From positions 58,802 through 122,801 of the forward strand of contig JAEXGM010000097.1 of NCBI GenBank assembly GCA_023450835.1: DNA of 64,000 nt. The letters are read 5' to 3'. Made by a program: the position numbers and the translations under genes. Source of the DNA: Bacillota bacterium. Its GTDB lineage: Bacteria; Bacillota; Clostridia; Lachnospirales; Lachnospiraceae. Below, piece after piece: positions 8,738-17,870 of this stretch. The stretch's first letter is position 1. Each line of letters begins with the position of its first letter. Under the pieces are notes generated by a model. That model was not told the origin of the DNA and searched no databases. It worked only from the letters and a program-made list of their open reading frames with translations.

Positions 8738-9199
8738 TTACTGTCTGTCTTTTTTGTTTTTGCAGTCGTTACAATATCCCCAAATTTTAACTTCATGATC
8801 AACAACTTCAAATCCCACGGTATTTTTGATATCATGTTCCAGGGTTTCAAGCAGATCATCCTGATATGTAAGAATATTCCCACATTTCAAACAAATTATA
8901 TGATGATGATGGTGTTCCTTAATACTGCTTGTTTGCTTGCTGATTTCATAGCGCATAAAGCCATCATTTAAATCAAGCTTATCAATAAGGTTTAGTTCTT
9001 CTAATAATTGAATTGTCCTATATACCGTAGCCATTCCAATATCTGATTTTTTATCTTTGACCAAGTTATATATCTCTTCGGCAGTATAGTGATTATTAGG
9101 TTTGGCTGCCAGCACTTCCAGAACCCCAATTCGCTGCGCAGTCACTTTGAGTCCTTTTTCTTTTAATATTGTTTTGAAATGCGCCTGTTTTTCGTACAT
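8738..9199 (-). CDS. Fur-family metalloregulator
   Basis: 153-residue ferric-uptake-regulator family repressor (Fur, PerR or Zur type). The winged helix includes LKVTAQRIGVLEVL and TVYRTIQLLEELNLI. The metal-binding half has a run of five histidines (HHHHHIICLKCGN) and two CxxC pairs (CLKC, CNDC) for structural zinc. Which metal or peroxide it senses cannot be decided from sequence. It is divergent from nothing obvious nearby; about 430 bp of mostly non-coding DNA lies upstream. Confidence 0.9.
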   Translation of the reverse strand: MYEKQAHFKTILKEKGLKVTAQRIGVLEVLAAKPNNHYTAEEIYNLVKDKKSDIGMATVYRTIQLLEELNLIDKLDLNDGFMRYEISKQTSSIKEHHHHHIICLKCGNILTYQDDLLETLEHDIKNTVGFEVVDHEVKIWGYCNDCKNKKDRQ

Positions 9200-9385
9200 A
9201 CAATATTACCTTTTCGATTTATTTAAAATTTTTTAGTTATATTCTTATTTTATAGTGAGTATCATCTCTGTAGTTTATACTAAATGATTAGTGTGCCCTC
9301 AATATGTCTTAGCTTTAATGAAAGATTATCTTATAGATGTATAATTGCAATTTTTCTGCTTCTTTAAGGTATTTGGAGGCTGAAT

Positions 9386-9583
9386 ATTGATGCCACCGGC
9401 TGCCGAAGAGTTAAGATAGTCCTGCCGGCAGGTCTGGCAAAATTTCTGGCGGCTATAGCTGAAATTTTAGGCGGGATAATAACTCCTTCCAACTTAATCC
9501 CAATATATCTAAACAGGCTGTTGCTTATATTTATAATTAGTTTTATGATTAAGTATTTATTCTTTTCCAATCATCTGGTATAA
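9386..9583 (+). pseudogene. possible small membrane-protein remnant
   Basis: An open stretch of 65 codons reads GCRRVKIVLPAGLAKFLAAI, then a proline-containing loop and a hydrophobic tail. GGAGG (9375-9379) lies just upstream, but there is no ATG/GTG/TTG in this frame. The nearest ATG is in another frame and stops after nine codons, so a frameshift or decay is likely. It overlaps the next gene's promoter. Low confidence. Confidence 0.25.
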
Positions 9584-9599
9584 TCTATATCAATGATAT
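9579..9599 (+). promoter_or_regulatory. -10 element and operator of the GntR-LacI gene
   Basis: TATAAT (9579-9584) is immediately followed by the inverted repeat ATATCA-A-TGATAT (9587-9599). The same arms recur twice before the mannosidase, which suggests autoregulation by the encoded repressor. Confidence 0.55.
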
Positions 9600-9639
9600 A
9601 TTAGATATAAAAATAAACGCAGAAGATGTGGGTGAAGTA

Positions 9640-10803
9640 ATGAAACAAAAGGATAGATACCTGGATGAGATAAAAGCAGGCAGAGGGAGTTCTTCGGATA
9701 CACTCTATAATAAAGTCCGCAACGAAATACTCAAGATAATTATTGAAAGGCAGATTGGTCCAAATGAGCTTCTGCCTTCCGAAGGGGAGATAGCTGAATT
9801 GTGCAATGTCAGTAAAATGACAAGTAAGCTTGCGCTCAATTCTTTGGCAGAAGAACATATCATATACCGGATTCCCAGGAGGGGCAGCTTTTTAGCGGAT
9901 GTAGACCTGAACAAAATCCGCGGTATGGTCGATTCGAACAGTACTTCGAATTATACGGCTGTGAAAAGTAATTATCTGGCACTTGTAATACCGAAGCTGG
10001 ATTCTTATTGCGGAAACATTGTAAGAGAGATATTAAAGGCCGCAGAAAATTATAATTATCATGTTGTAGTGAAGTATTCCGATGGAGTTAGTGAAACGGA
10101 AGAGCAGATTCTATCGGAAATATCAAAGGTACCGGAAATTATGGGAGTTATTTTATTTCCCAGTGATAATAACACCTGCGGCATTGAGCTTCTGAGCTAC
10201 AAGGTGCATAACTACCCCATTGTAATCGTTGACAGGGTATATAAGGAAGTTGAATTTGACAGTATATGCCATGACAATTATCAAGGGGCTAAAGATGCGG
10301 TAAGCTACCTTATCCGAAAAGGGCATTCTAAAATCGGATTCATATCGAAGAGCATCTCAAATGTAACCAGCCGTGAGGAACGTTATCAGGGGTATATGGC
10401 AGCTATGATGGAAGCAAACAAGCGCATCAGGATTGAAAGTGTCCAGACGAACGACAATATGGTGTTAGTTAATGTGCTGAAAGAATATCTGGTGAACAAT
10501 GATAGCCTGACGGCAGTATTCTGCTCGGATGATTATATTGCGGTATATCTCTATTATGCGGCAGGAGAGCTTGGCAAGGCTGTGCCCGGAGATTTGTCCA
10601 TTATGGGATTTACGGATAATAATATATTAAACTATATCCCTTTAAAAATGACGACCGTTAAGCAGCCGGTGGAAGAATTGGGTACCCAGGCAGTAGAAGT
10701 TCTGATGGATAAAATTGCGGACAGCAGCAGAGCCCCCAGAACTATCCGGATAAAAACAGAAATCATAGAACGTGACAGTGTAAAAGATATAAGCGCAATG
10801 TAA
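9640..10803 (+). CDS. GntR-type HTH with LacI-type sensor domain
   Basis: Transcription factor of about 387 residues with the AraR-like hybrid build. A GntR winged helix (about residues 16-85: LYNKVRNEILKIIIERQ, LPSEGEIAELCNVSKMT, RRGSFLADV) precedes a LacI/periplasmic-binding-type effector domain (about 105-385: NYLALVIPKLDSYCGNIVR, IVIVDRVY, AVSYLIRKGHSKIGFIS, FCSDDYIAVYLYYAAGELG, TTVKQPVEELG). It probably binds a mono- or oligosaccharide and controls the mannosidase-transporter operon immediately downstream, through the shared operators. ATG 9640 is preferred over GTG 9628 for spacing. It ends at a terminator before the mannosidase promoter. Confidence 0.88.
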   Translation: MKQKDRYLDEIKAGRGSSSDTLYNKVRNEILKIIIERQIGPNELLPSEGEIAELCNVSKMTSKLALNSLAEEHIIYRIPRRGSFLADVDLNKIRGMVDSNSTSNYTAVKSNYLALVIPKLDSYCGNIVREILKAAENYNYHVVVKYSDGVSETEEQILSEISKVPEIMGVILFPSDNNTCGIELLSYKVHNYPIVIVDRVYKEVEFDSICHDNYQGAKDAVSYLIRKGHSKIGFISKSISNVTSREERYQGYMAAMMEANKRIRIESVQTNDNMVLVNVLKEYLVNNDSLTAVFCSDDYIAVYLYYAAGELGKAVPGDLSIMGFTDNNILNYIPLKMTTVKQPVEELGTQAVEVLMDKIADSSRAPRTIRIKTEIIERDSVKDISAM

Positions 10804-10837
10804 TAAAGATAGTAAGGTTTAATATAACTTTGAATGA

Positions 10838-10874
10838 AATCAGTCCTGGCAAAAACCGCAGGGCTGATTTTTTG
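10838..10874 (+). terminator. terminator of the GntR-LacI gene
   Basis: An 11-bp stem (10838-10848 with 10859-10869, one G-T pair) is followed by a run of T. Confidence 0.85.
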
Positions 10875-10895
10875 TATATATTTCATAATTTTATA

Positions 10896-10963
10896 TTGAC
10901 AATTCTAATATTATAGCATAATATATACATATCAAGTAATATATATTAAATATCAACTGATAT
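10896..10963 (+). promoter_or_regulatory. mannosidase promoter with two phased operators
   Basis: TTGACA (10896-10901), 17 nt and TAATAT (10919-10924) form a sigma-A promoter. Just downstream are two copies of the inverted repeat also found at the regulator gene: ATATCA-AG-TAATAT (10929-10942) and ATATCA-AC-TGATAT (10950-10963). They start 21 bp apart, two helical turns, so two dimers could bind on the same face. Confidence 0.65.
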
Positions 10964-11006
10964 AATATATCACAAAACAATATAATTGCATACAAGGAGA
11001 CTTAAT

Positions 11007-13997
11007 ATGCCATATCCTATGAAGGAGATAAGGCTCAATTTGAATAGCACTCTAAGTGCCATTGAGAGAGCAATCTACAAAAAACTGCAATCTTTAAAAA
11101 TTACTGTGTGGAAAACCTCTGAACCGGTCTCCTTTGAACAACGTTACAGCGGAGAAATGAAAAGTCTCACTATCGGAGACAGCTGGGGAGATATCTGGGA
11201 TTGTGCCTGGTTTCGTTTTGAAGGAAAGGTACCTCAGGCTGCCGCGGAGAAAAAGGTAGTGCTTCTGATTGATATCAGTGGGGAAGCCTGCTTATTTAAT
11301 GAAGAGGGGTGCCCGGTTCAGGGGTTGACCAATGTCAGTTCGGAATTTGACTTAAGCCTCGGGAAACCGGGAAAAAGAGTAGTGGAGATAACGGATTCCG
11401 CCCGGGGCGGAGAAATTATTGACCTGTGGGCTGATGCAGGCTGCAACGACCTTTTTGGAAAATATCAGGACCACGGACGCCTGATAGAAGCAGATATAGC
11501 TATATGCAGCAAAGTAATGAAAGCGCTGTACTACGATTTTGAAGTACTGCTGGACTTAATAGATAATCTGCCTGAAAACAGCGCGAGAGTACATAGTATC
11601 ATACATTCTTTAAATAATGCGTCCCTGGTCCTTAATGACTATACCGATGAAGAAGCGGGACAGGCAAGAGAGATTCTGGCTGCCGAACTTAATAAAAAAG
11701 GCGGTGATGCCGCTCTCTCAGTCAGTGCCATAGGCCATGCTCATATAGATCTTGCGTGGCTGTGGCCAATCAGGGAAACAAAGAGAAAGGCAGCCAGGAC
11801 CTTTTCCACAGCTCTTAATATGCTGGACAGATATAAAGATTATGTATTTGGTGCCAGCCAGCCCCAACTGTATCAGTGGGTGAAAGAGGACTATCCTGCA
11901 TTGTATGAAAAAATAAAGGACAAAGTAAGGGAAGGACGTTGGGAAGTTCAAGGAGCCATGTGGGTGGAGGCGGATACCAATCTTTCCGGAGGGGAAGCAC
12001 TGGTCAGGCAGATTCTGTACGGAAAACGGTATTTCAAGCAGGAATTTGGCCAGGATATCAGAGTTTTGTGGCTTCCGGATGTATTCGGTTATTCCGGTGC
12101 CTTACCCCAGCTATTGAAAAAATCAGGGGTTGATTACTTTATGACCATTAAGTTATCCTGGAACACTTATAATAAGTTCCCCCACCATACCTTTTTATGG
12201 TCCGGAATTGACGGAAGTGAGGTTCTGGCTCACATGCCTCCGGAGGGAACCTATAATTCCGCAGCATTGCCAACTTCAATCCATAAAGCGGAAACGGAAT
12301 ATTTTGATAAGGGTGCTGCGGCAGAATGCATGATGCTCTTTGGCATAGGAGATGGGGGCGGCGGTCCGGGAGAAGAGCACCTTGAAAGGCTTGAGAGAGA
12401 GCATAACCTTGAGGGGCTGATGCCCGTTAAGCAAGAGTACGGTATAGAGTTCTTTGACAAGCTGTCCGAAAAACGCGGGAATTATCATAAATGGCACGGG
12501 GAACTCTATCTGGAGAAGCATCAGGGTACCTATACTTCCCAGGCTAAAAATAAGCGCTGTAACAGGAAACTGGAAATTCTGCTGCGGGAACTGGAATTTG
12601 TGTCGGTAATGGCACAGCATAGAAAGGGTTACCATTATCCCGCAGAGCAGATTGAACGAATATGGAAGGAAGTGCTCTTATACCAGTTCCATGACATCCT
12701 GCCGGGCTCGTCCATACACAGGGTGTATGAAGAATCTGTTCAACGTTATGCAGCTCTTGAGAAGGATATAAAGGAATTATTGCAGGAAGCCTGCCGGCAG
12801 TTTGGGCAGTCAGCATCCTTTGTAATCAATACCTTGTCATGGAGAAGAAGGGAATGGATACAGCTTGAGGGACGTTACATAAAAGTTGAAGCACAGCCCA
12901 TGGGCTTTACTGCACTAAGCACAGATACCTGCTGTGAGGAAGAAGAGGTATTTTTAAGTCTGAAGGCAGCAAAGAACAGTCTGGAGAATGAAATTCTCCT
13001 GGTGCAGTTCAAAGAGGATGGTTCCATCCAATCAATTTATGATAAAGAAATGAAACGGGAACTCTTAGAGCCTGACTGCCCTGGCAATGTATTAAGGGTC
13101 TATCATGATACCGGTGATGCCTGGGATTTCTCCATACAATACAGGCAAAGGGAAGCACAGCCCTTTACTCTTATAGAAGCCGGTGCATCGGTGAACGGAC
13201 CAAAAGCAGAGATAGTTCAGGTATACCGGTTCGGAGCCTCACAGATAGAGCAGAAAATCCTTCTTATGGAAGGCAGCCGCAGACTGGATTTTGTTACAAA
13301 AGCAGACTGGAAGGAGAGCAATAAGATGTTGCGGACTTCCTTTTCGCTGCAGCTAAAAGCCCTGGAAGCCAGCTGTGATATTCAATTCGGTTCCGTAAAA
13401 CGTCCTACTCACAGCAATACGGGAATTGATATGGCAAGGTATGAGGTATGTGCTCACAAGTGGGTGGACTTATCAGAAGCAGACTATGGCGTTGCACTCT
13501 TAAACGATTGCAAATACGGCTATTGTCTGAAGGAAAACACTCTGGACCTTAATCTCCTGCGAAGCCCCGGATATCCCGATGAGAACGCAGACCGGGGAGT
13601 TCATGAATTTACCTACAGTCTGTATCCCCATAAAGGGAATGCGGCATCGGGAATGGTAACCCAGGCGGCCTATGAACTAAATATGCCTCTGAGGGTACAT
13701 ACCGGGAACAATACCTGCAATTCCAGGAATGAGGATTTTAGCTTTGTTCAGACAGATAATAGAAATATTATAGTGGAAGCCATTAAAAAGGCAGAGGACA
13801 GCAGCCATATCATCCTGAGGGCATATGAATGCCAGGGTACTTCTGCTGATGTGGTAATCAGTTTCAGCCAGCCCCCAAAACAGGTGGTGCTGACGGACCT
13901 TATGGAACAAGAGATAATGCCTCTTGAATTGTGTGGATGTGAAGTGAATATGAAGTTTAAGCCCTTCGAAATCCATACATTAAAGATAGAATACTAA
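11007..13997 (+). CDS. GH38 alpha-mannosidase
   Basis: Large glycoside hydrolase family 38 enzyme of 996 residues, with no signal peptide, so probably cytoplasmic. The zinc-binding GHAHIDLAWLWP (His246, Asp248) and the nucleophile motif LPDVFGYS (Asp358) are intact, followed by the middle helical domain (WKEVLLYQFHDILPGSSIH) and C-terminal beta domains. It would release mannose from imported alpha-mannosides. The start is ATG 11007 with AAGGAG 8 nt upstream; the upstream TTG (10986) is unlikely. It leads an operon-like run with a sugar ABC transporter and lies after its probable regulator. Confidence 0.94.
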   Translation: MPYPMKEIRLNLNSTLSAIERAIYKKLQSLKITVWKTSEPVSFEQRYSGEMKSLTIGDSWGDIWDCAWFRFEGKVPQAAAEKKVVLLIDISGEACLFNEEGCPVQGLTNVSSEFDLSLGKPGKRVVEITDSARGGEIIDLWADAGCNDLFGKYQDHGRLIEADIAICSKVMKALYYDFEVLLDLIDNLPENSARVHSIIHSLNNASLVLNDYTDEEAGQAREILAAELNKKGGDAALSVSAIGHAHIDLAWLWPIRETKRKAARTFSTALNMLDRYKDYVFGASQPQLYQWVKEDYPALYEKIKDKVREGRWEVQGAMWVEADTNLSGGEALVRQILYGKRYFKQEFGQDIRVLWLPDVFGYSGALPQLLKKSGVDYFMTIKLSWNTYNKFPHHTFLWSGIDGSEVLAHMPPEGTYNSAALPTSIHKAETEYFDKGAAAECMMLFGIGDGGGGPGEEHLERLEREHNLEGLMPVKQEYGIEFFDKLSEKRGNYHKWHGELYLEKHQGTYTSQAKNKRCNRKLEILLRELEFVSVMAQHRKGYHYPAEQIERIWKEVLLYQFHDILPGSSIHRVYEESVQRYAALEKDIKELLQEACRQFGQSASFVINTLSWRRREWIQLEGRYIKVEAQPMGFTALSTDTCCEEEEVFLSLKAAKNSLENEILLVQFKEDGSIQSIYDKEMKRELLEPDCPGNVLRVYHDTGDAWDFSIQYRQREAQPFTLIEAGASVNGPKAEIVQVYRFGASQIEQKILLMEGSRRLDFVTKADWKESNKMLRTSFSLQLKALEASCDIQFGSVKRPTHSNTGIDMARYEVCAHKWVDLSEADYGVALLNDCKYGYCLKENTLDLNLLRSPGYPDENADRGVHEFTYSLYPHKGNAASGMVTQAAYELNMPLRVHTGNNTCNSRNEDFSFVQTDNRNIIVEAIKKAEDSSHIILRAYECQGTSADVVISFSQPPKQVVLTDLMEQEIMPLELCGCEVNMKFKPFEIHTLKIEY

Positions 13998-14058
13998 AAC
14001 GTGACAGCAGACCGTCATGCTGTCATAGGAAGAATTTAAAGTGAAAGAAAGGAGGATA

Positions 14059-14265
14059 GTATGAATTATTGAAAGACATAATTCATACACAAGATTGTGC
14101 CTGCGAAATCCTCGGCACAATCTTGAGGCGTGTTGGAAAAGGCATGGATGGTAGTATGAATTATTGAAAGGCATAATTCATACACAAGATTATGCCTGCG
14201 AAATCCTCGGCACAATCTTGAGGCGCGTTGGAAAAGGCGTGGTTGTTAGTATGAATTATTGAAAA
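14059..14265 (+). repeat. 95-bp tandem repeat with paired stem-loops
   Basis: Two full copies (starting at 14059 and 14154) and the first bases of a third (14249) recur with a period of exactly 95 bp. Each copy holds a 10-bp stem (GTATGAATTA with TAATTCATAC) and a 12-bp stem (CAAGATTGTGCC with GGCACAATCTTG; one mismatch in copy 2). It fills the gap between the mannosidase and the binding-protein gene. An AAGGAGG with ATG AAT TAT TGA lies at the first copy. It may stabilise or process the mRNA so that the binding protein is made in excess. There is no T-run. Confidence 0.85.
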
Positions 14266-14330
14266 AAGTTATGAGAGTTAAAAAGAGGAGAAGGTTTGAC
14301 GGAATAAAATTATGAATAGGAGTCAAAGTT

Positions 14331-15698
14331 ATGAAAAAATGGCTTGTTGCAGTATTAATATGTATTATGGTCTTTATGATGACTGCGTGCGGGGCACAGT
14401 CCAAAAATGAACCGACGGGAGGCAACAATTCTGGCGGAGCTTCCGCAGAACCCACAAAAAAAGCTTCCACTGAGAAAATTCATCTGATTGCACCGAAGGT
14501 TGGTCTGACAGAAGAACAGATTCAGCTTGCGAAAGACAATGCGGCAAAAGAGAACAGAGAGTTAACACCTGCCGACCAGTTTTACATAGGAGTTACCCAG
14601 AAAATTGCAGAAGAATATCCTAATTATGATATGGAATATGTGGATTGGGGATGGGCTGAGACACTGGATCAAAAGCAGCGTTCCCTGATCCTGTCAGGTA
14701 ATGCTCCAAGTATCGTCGCAGGTGAGACCTTTATGCCTGTGTATGCATCCTCCGGAATGCTCGAGCCTTTGCCTCAGGATATCGTAGATAAGGTGAATCC
14801 TTCCTTCCTTATAAATGATTCTCAGGGAAGACCTGTATCAGTAGCTTATAAATCATCTGTATTTCTTTTATTTTATAATAAAACTCTTCTGAAGAATGCG
14901 GGTCTTGATCCGGAGAATCCCCCGAAGACCTGGGATGAATGGAAGAAAATGTCCGATGCTGTTACAGCCAGCGGTAAAGGTGAAATATACGGCGGCGGTG
15001 TTCCCTCCTTCCCTCATGCAGGAGGAGCCCTTCGTGCAACACCTTTCTTCCGTCAGATGGGAGTTGATTTTGGCGGAGGTTCATCTATTAACTTAACAGA
15101 TCCGAAGCTTCAGGAGACTTTGCAGTTTATAAGAGATATGAATGCGAACTTCCCTGCCGGACTTGGCAATAACAGTGACGAAGGACCTCTCTGGAGCCAG
15201 TTCCAGGATAAAGACAAAGGAACTATTGCTTTTGCTGTAAACGGTTCCTGGCAGAAAGGTGCATTAATTGATAACGGATACGATTGGGGCGTTACAGCAC
15301 TTCCTCTGCCGGAAGGCGGCGTAACCGGAAACTGTATGGTAGGTGCAGTATATGTTGGTGTTCCCACTACAGCGGAACATAAAGAAGACTGCTTTAACCT
15401 TATCCGTGTTCTTCTGGATGATGAGCTTCAAAAGAACTGGTTACATGAAGGTACACCTTCGGCATTGAATATCTATATCGACAGCAGTGCGGAATATCCT
15501 GATGATGTAACCTTGCAGGCAGCAGCCGAAGCATTAAAGAGCGGTACCGTTAAAGGACTGACAACCTTTGATAAGAATGATGCCCAGATTTGGGAAATCA
15601 TTGATACCAAAGTTCTTGCACGTACTACTATGACCAACGATTCCATTGAAACAATCTGTAAGGAAGCGCAGGCCGAAATAGAAAATCTGCTGAAATAA
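14331..15698 (+). CDS. sugar ABC transporter substrate-binding lipoprotein
   Basis: 455-residue extracellular binding protein of the sugar (CUT1/MalE-like, family 1) type. The signal peptide ends in the lipobox MTAC (Cys about residue 20), then a Ser/Gly/Asn linker and the mature domain, with FYNKTLLKNAGLDPENPPKTWDEWKKM typical of the family. It would capture an oligosaccharide, presumably a mannoside given the upstream GH38 gene. GGAGTCAAAGTT precedes the ATG. It is followed by a hairpin with T-run and two permease genes. Confidence 0.92.
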   Translation: MKKWLVAVLICIMVFMMTACGAQSKNEPTGGNNSGGASAEPTKKASTEKIHLIAPKVGLTEEQIQLAKDNAAKENRELTPADQFYIGVTQKIAEEYPNYDMEYVDWGWAETLDQKQRSLILSGNAPSIVAGETFMPVYASSGMLEPLPQDIVDKVNPSFLINDSQGRPVSVAYKSSVFLLFYNKTLLKNAGLDPENPPKTWDEWKKMSDAVTASGKGEIYGGGVPSFPHAGGALRATPFFRQMGVDFGGGSSINLTDPKLQETLQFIRDMNANFPAGLGNNSDEGPLWSQFQDKDKGTIAFAVNGSWQKGALIDNGYDWGVTALPLPEGGVTGNCMVGAVYVGVPTTAEHKEDCFNLIRVLLDDELQKNWLHEGTPSALNIYIDSSAEYPDDVTLQAAAEALKSGTVKGLTTFDKNDAQIWEIIDTKVLARTTMTNDSIETICKEAQAEIENLLK

Positions 15699-15713
15699 TC
15701 ATCTTCAGGCTTA

Positions 15714-15747
15714 ATATGGTGGGTGGTCATCCACCTGCCATATTTTT
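15714..15747 (+). terminator. intra-operon hairpin with T-run
   Basis: A 13-bp stem (15714-15726 with 15731-15743, two G-T pairs), loop TCAT and five T. Between the binding-protein and permease genes it would act as a partial terminator, giving more binding protein than permease. Confidence 0.7.
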
Positions 15748-15837
15748 AAGCGGTAAATAAACCGGGTTCTCATTTTAACGATTCGTTTATATATCTGACA
15801 TACTGAATATCAGTTACATTACTTAGGGGGTGCCAAA

Positions 15838-16746
15838 ATGGAAGCAGTCGGCAGAAGAGAACGTACGATGACCAGAAAGCAGCGGCAGAGCCGCAGAGCT
15901 TATGCTGTTATCCTGCCGTTTTTTATATACATAGCAATATGGAGCTTATTGCCATTAGTGATAGGACTACTGCTGGGATTTACTGATTTTAACGCATTGA
16001 ATGGCTTACCGAAATGGGTCGGGCTAAAGAATTTCAAGACATTTTTTTCAACCAAGGATTATCTCGTATTACTGGGAAGACAAATATGGATGGGCAGCCT
16101 GTGCCTTGTTGCAAATGTAGTGCTTTCCTTTATGCTGGCACTGGCCTTAAATATCAAACATCCGCTGCGGGGTTTTTTCCGTACTTCCGTATACATACCG
16201 AACATAGCAGCAGCGGCAATAACATCCGGTGTATTTATTGCATTATTGAATCCGTTTAACGGCGGGATAAACATGTTCTTCAAATCCGTCGGGATGGATC
16301 CGATTATCTGGAATTACAGCCAATTCTGGATGGTATTCTGGATTATTGTTTTCTTTGTATGGCGCTCTGCCGGACCGGCGGCCATTATCTGGCTGGGAGG
16401 CCTTCAATCCATCGATCCATCCCTTTACGAAGCGGCAAAGGTGGACGGTGCCGGCAGACTGCAGCAGATACGCTATATTACCATACCCGGACTTCGCTTC
16501 ATCTCGGCTTATATTCTTCTTACCGGACTGATTGGTGTCATGCAGATGTTCGATGTTGTCATGCTGATTTCCCACGGCAATCCCTATGGAAAGACGGATG
16601 TCCTGATGTACCGCATCTACAGGGATGGAGTCGTTAGTTTTAATATGGGAATGGCAGGTGCTTCCTCGACAGTACTTGGACTTGTTACGGTGGTCATTGC
16701 ATTTTTTGTATTTATGGTCATATCGAAAGGAGATAATAATGAATAA
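15838..16746 (+). CDS. sugar ABC transporter permease (MalF/UgpA-like)
   Basis: 302-residue membrane subunit with about six transmembrane helices (YAVILPFFIYIAIWSLLPLVIG at the start). The cytoplasmic EAA loop reads SLYEAAKVDGAGRLQQIRYITIPGL and would contact an ATPase. It pairs with the next permease, which overlaps it by 8 bp. No ATPase gene is present in the operon, so a shared MsiK-type ATPase from elsewhere is inferred. Start ATG 15838 follows AGGGGGTGCC. Confidence 0.92.
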   Translation: MEAVGRRERTMTRKQRQSRRAYAVILPFFIYIAIWSLLPLVIGLLLGFTDFNALNGLPKWVGLKNFKTFFSTKDYLVLLGRQIWMGSLCLVANVVLSFMLALALNIKHPLRGFFRTSVYIPNIAAAAITSGVFIALLNPFNGGINMFFKSVGMDPIIWNYSQFWMVFWIIVFFVWRSAGPAAIIWLGGLQSIDPSLYEAAKVDGAGRLQQIRYITIPGLRFISAYILLTGLIGVMQMFDVVMLISHGNPYGKTDVLMYRIYRDGVVSFNMGMAGASSTVLGLVTVVIAFFVFMVISKGDNNE

Positions 16747-17629
16747 AGCACTGCGCAGTATTCTGAAAATAGCTTGGATAACGGGCATGATAGTTCTTGT
16801 CCTTTTTATGCTTTATCCCTTTATTTACTCTTTTCTGGGGGCCCTTAATAACAAATCTGACTTTGCGAACATGGGAACCCTGCTGCCTATCCCTAAAAAG
16901 GTGGAGTTTAATAATTTTACATATGCTTTCAGTAAAACAGGTATTCCGCCTCTGCTGAATACATTTTACCGCACGGCGTGGTATACCTTCTGGAATGTGC
17001 TGGTAGCCATATTGATTGGATATGTAATGGCGAGGTATGAATTCAAGGGTAAGAAAGTCTTTCTTGTATTCATCATTTGCTCTCAGGTAGTACCCAGTGT
17101 ACTGACAATGATCCCTTCTTTCGTTATGATGTCTAAGATACCATTCATGGGAGGTAACAACTGGATGGGCATGGGAGGACACGGACTTATTAATAATCCA
17201 CTGGTACTCTATCTGCCTTTTGGATGGGGAGTTCTTTTATGGGTATTCCTGTTTATGCAGTCCATGAAATCATTGCCCAAGGATTTTGAAGAAGCTGCCG
17301 AGATTGACGGCTGCAATTTCAGGCTTACTCTTACCCGGGTAGTCCTGCCCATGCAAAAGCCAATTCTTGCGGTAATAGCGGCAAACACAGCTCTTGGTAC
17401 CTGGAACGATTGGTTTACTCCCTTCATGTATATCAACCGGATTAAGGATTCCACTTTGCCGGCCTATATCGGTATGCTGGCAACTTCCCTGCAGGAAATG
17501 AGCGGGGACAGGGACTTCCCAAAACTCTTTGGATTGTCCTGCGTATCCATTATTCCACCGCTGCTGATATTTCTCTTTTTCCAGAAATATATCATCCAGG
17601 GTATTGCATCCGCCGGTATTAAAGGATAA
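16739..17629 (+). CDS. sugar ABC transporter permease (MalG/UgpE-like)
   Basis: Second membrane subunit of the transporter, 296 residues. It has an N-terminal anchor (ITGMIVLVLFMLYPFIYSFLG), about six helices and the EAA loop (LPKDFEEAAEIDGCNFRLTLTRVVLPMQKP). ATG 16739 is chosen because it follows AAAGGAGATAAT and overlaps the upstream gene by 8 bp, indicating coupled translation. The in-frame upstream extension is an overlap shadow. Confidence 0.92.
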   Translation: MNKALRSILKIAWITGMIVLVLFMLYPFIYSFLGALNNKSDFANMGTLLPIPKKVEFNNFTYAFSKTGIPPLLNTFYRTAWYTFWNVLVAILIGYVMARYEFKGKKVFLVFIICSQVVPSVLTMIPSFVMMSKIPFMGGNNWMGMGGHGLINNPLVLYLPFGWGVLLWVFLFMQSMKSLPKDFEEAAEIDGCNFRLTLTRVVLPMQKPILAVIAANTALGTWNDWFTPFMYINRIKDSTLPAYIGMLATSLQEMSGDRDFPKLFGLSCVSIIPPLLIFLFFQKYIIQGIASAGIKG

Positions 17630-17740
17630 GGGATTTATGACAACCGCTGCGCATGGTTCCATAATCCTGAGACTTTCAGCAGAACTCTCCGGTTGGAAGT
17701 TTGTATTGCCGGTGAAAGCGCAGCATTATCAGAGCAACAA

Positions 17741-17841
17741 TGACAACTGGGTACTACATAATTACATAAGATATTGACATTTGAGGATTGCATAAGTACA
17801 TAGTGACGATGACAATGGAGTATTGCATAATTACACAGTGA
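17741..17841 (+). repeat. three degenerate ~35-bp direct repeats
   Basis: Three imperfect copies begin at TGACA 17741, 17775 and 17810 and share the core CATAA(T/G)TACA. They end 15 bp before the ribosome binding site of the GxGYxYP gene. The middle copy contains TTGACA. They could be regulator sites or a recent tandem duplication. Confidence 0.55.
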
Positions 17842-17870
17842 ATTTTAAATATTTCAAGGAGGATGGTTCT

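Larger units (their letters stand above)
9200..9627. other. 428-bp intergenic region with a possible gene remnant
   Basis: The Fur-proximal 150 bp is AT-rich promoter-like sequence. The rest contains a plus-strand reading stretch (9386-9583, listed separately) and the promoter and operator of the GntR-LacI gene. No RNA gene was recognised. Confidence 0.4.

Noticed and set aside
14059..14265. CRISPR array
   Set aside because: Only two 95-bp copies that adjoin without spacers, and no cas genes.
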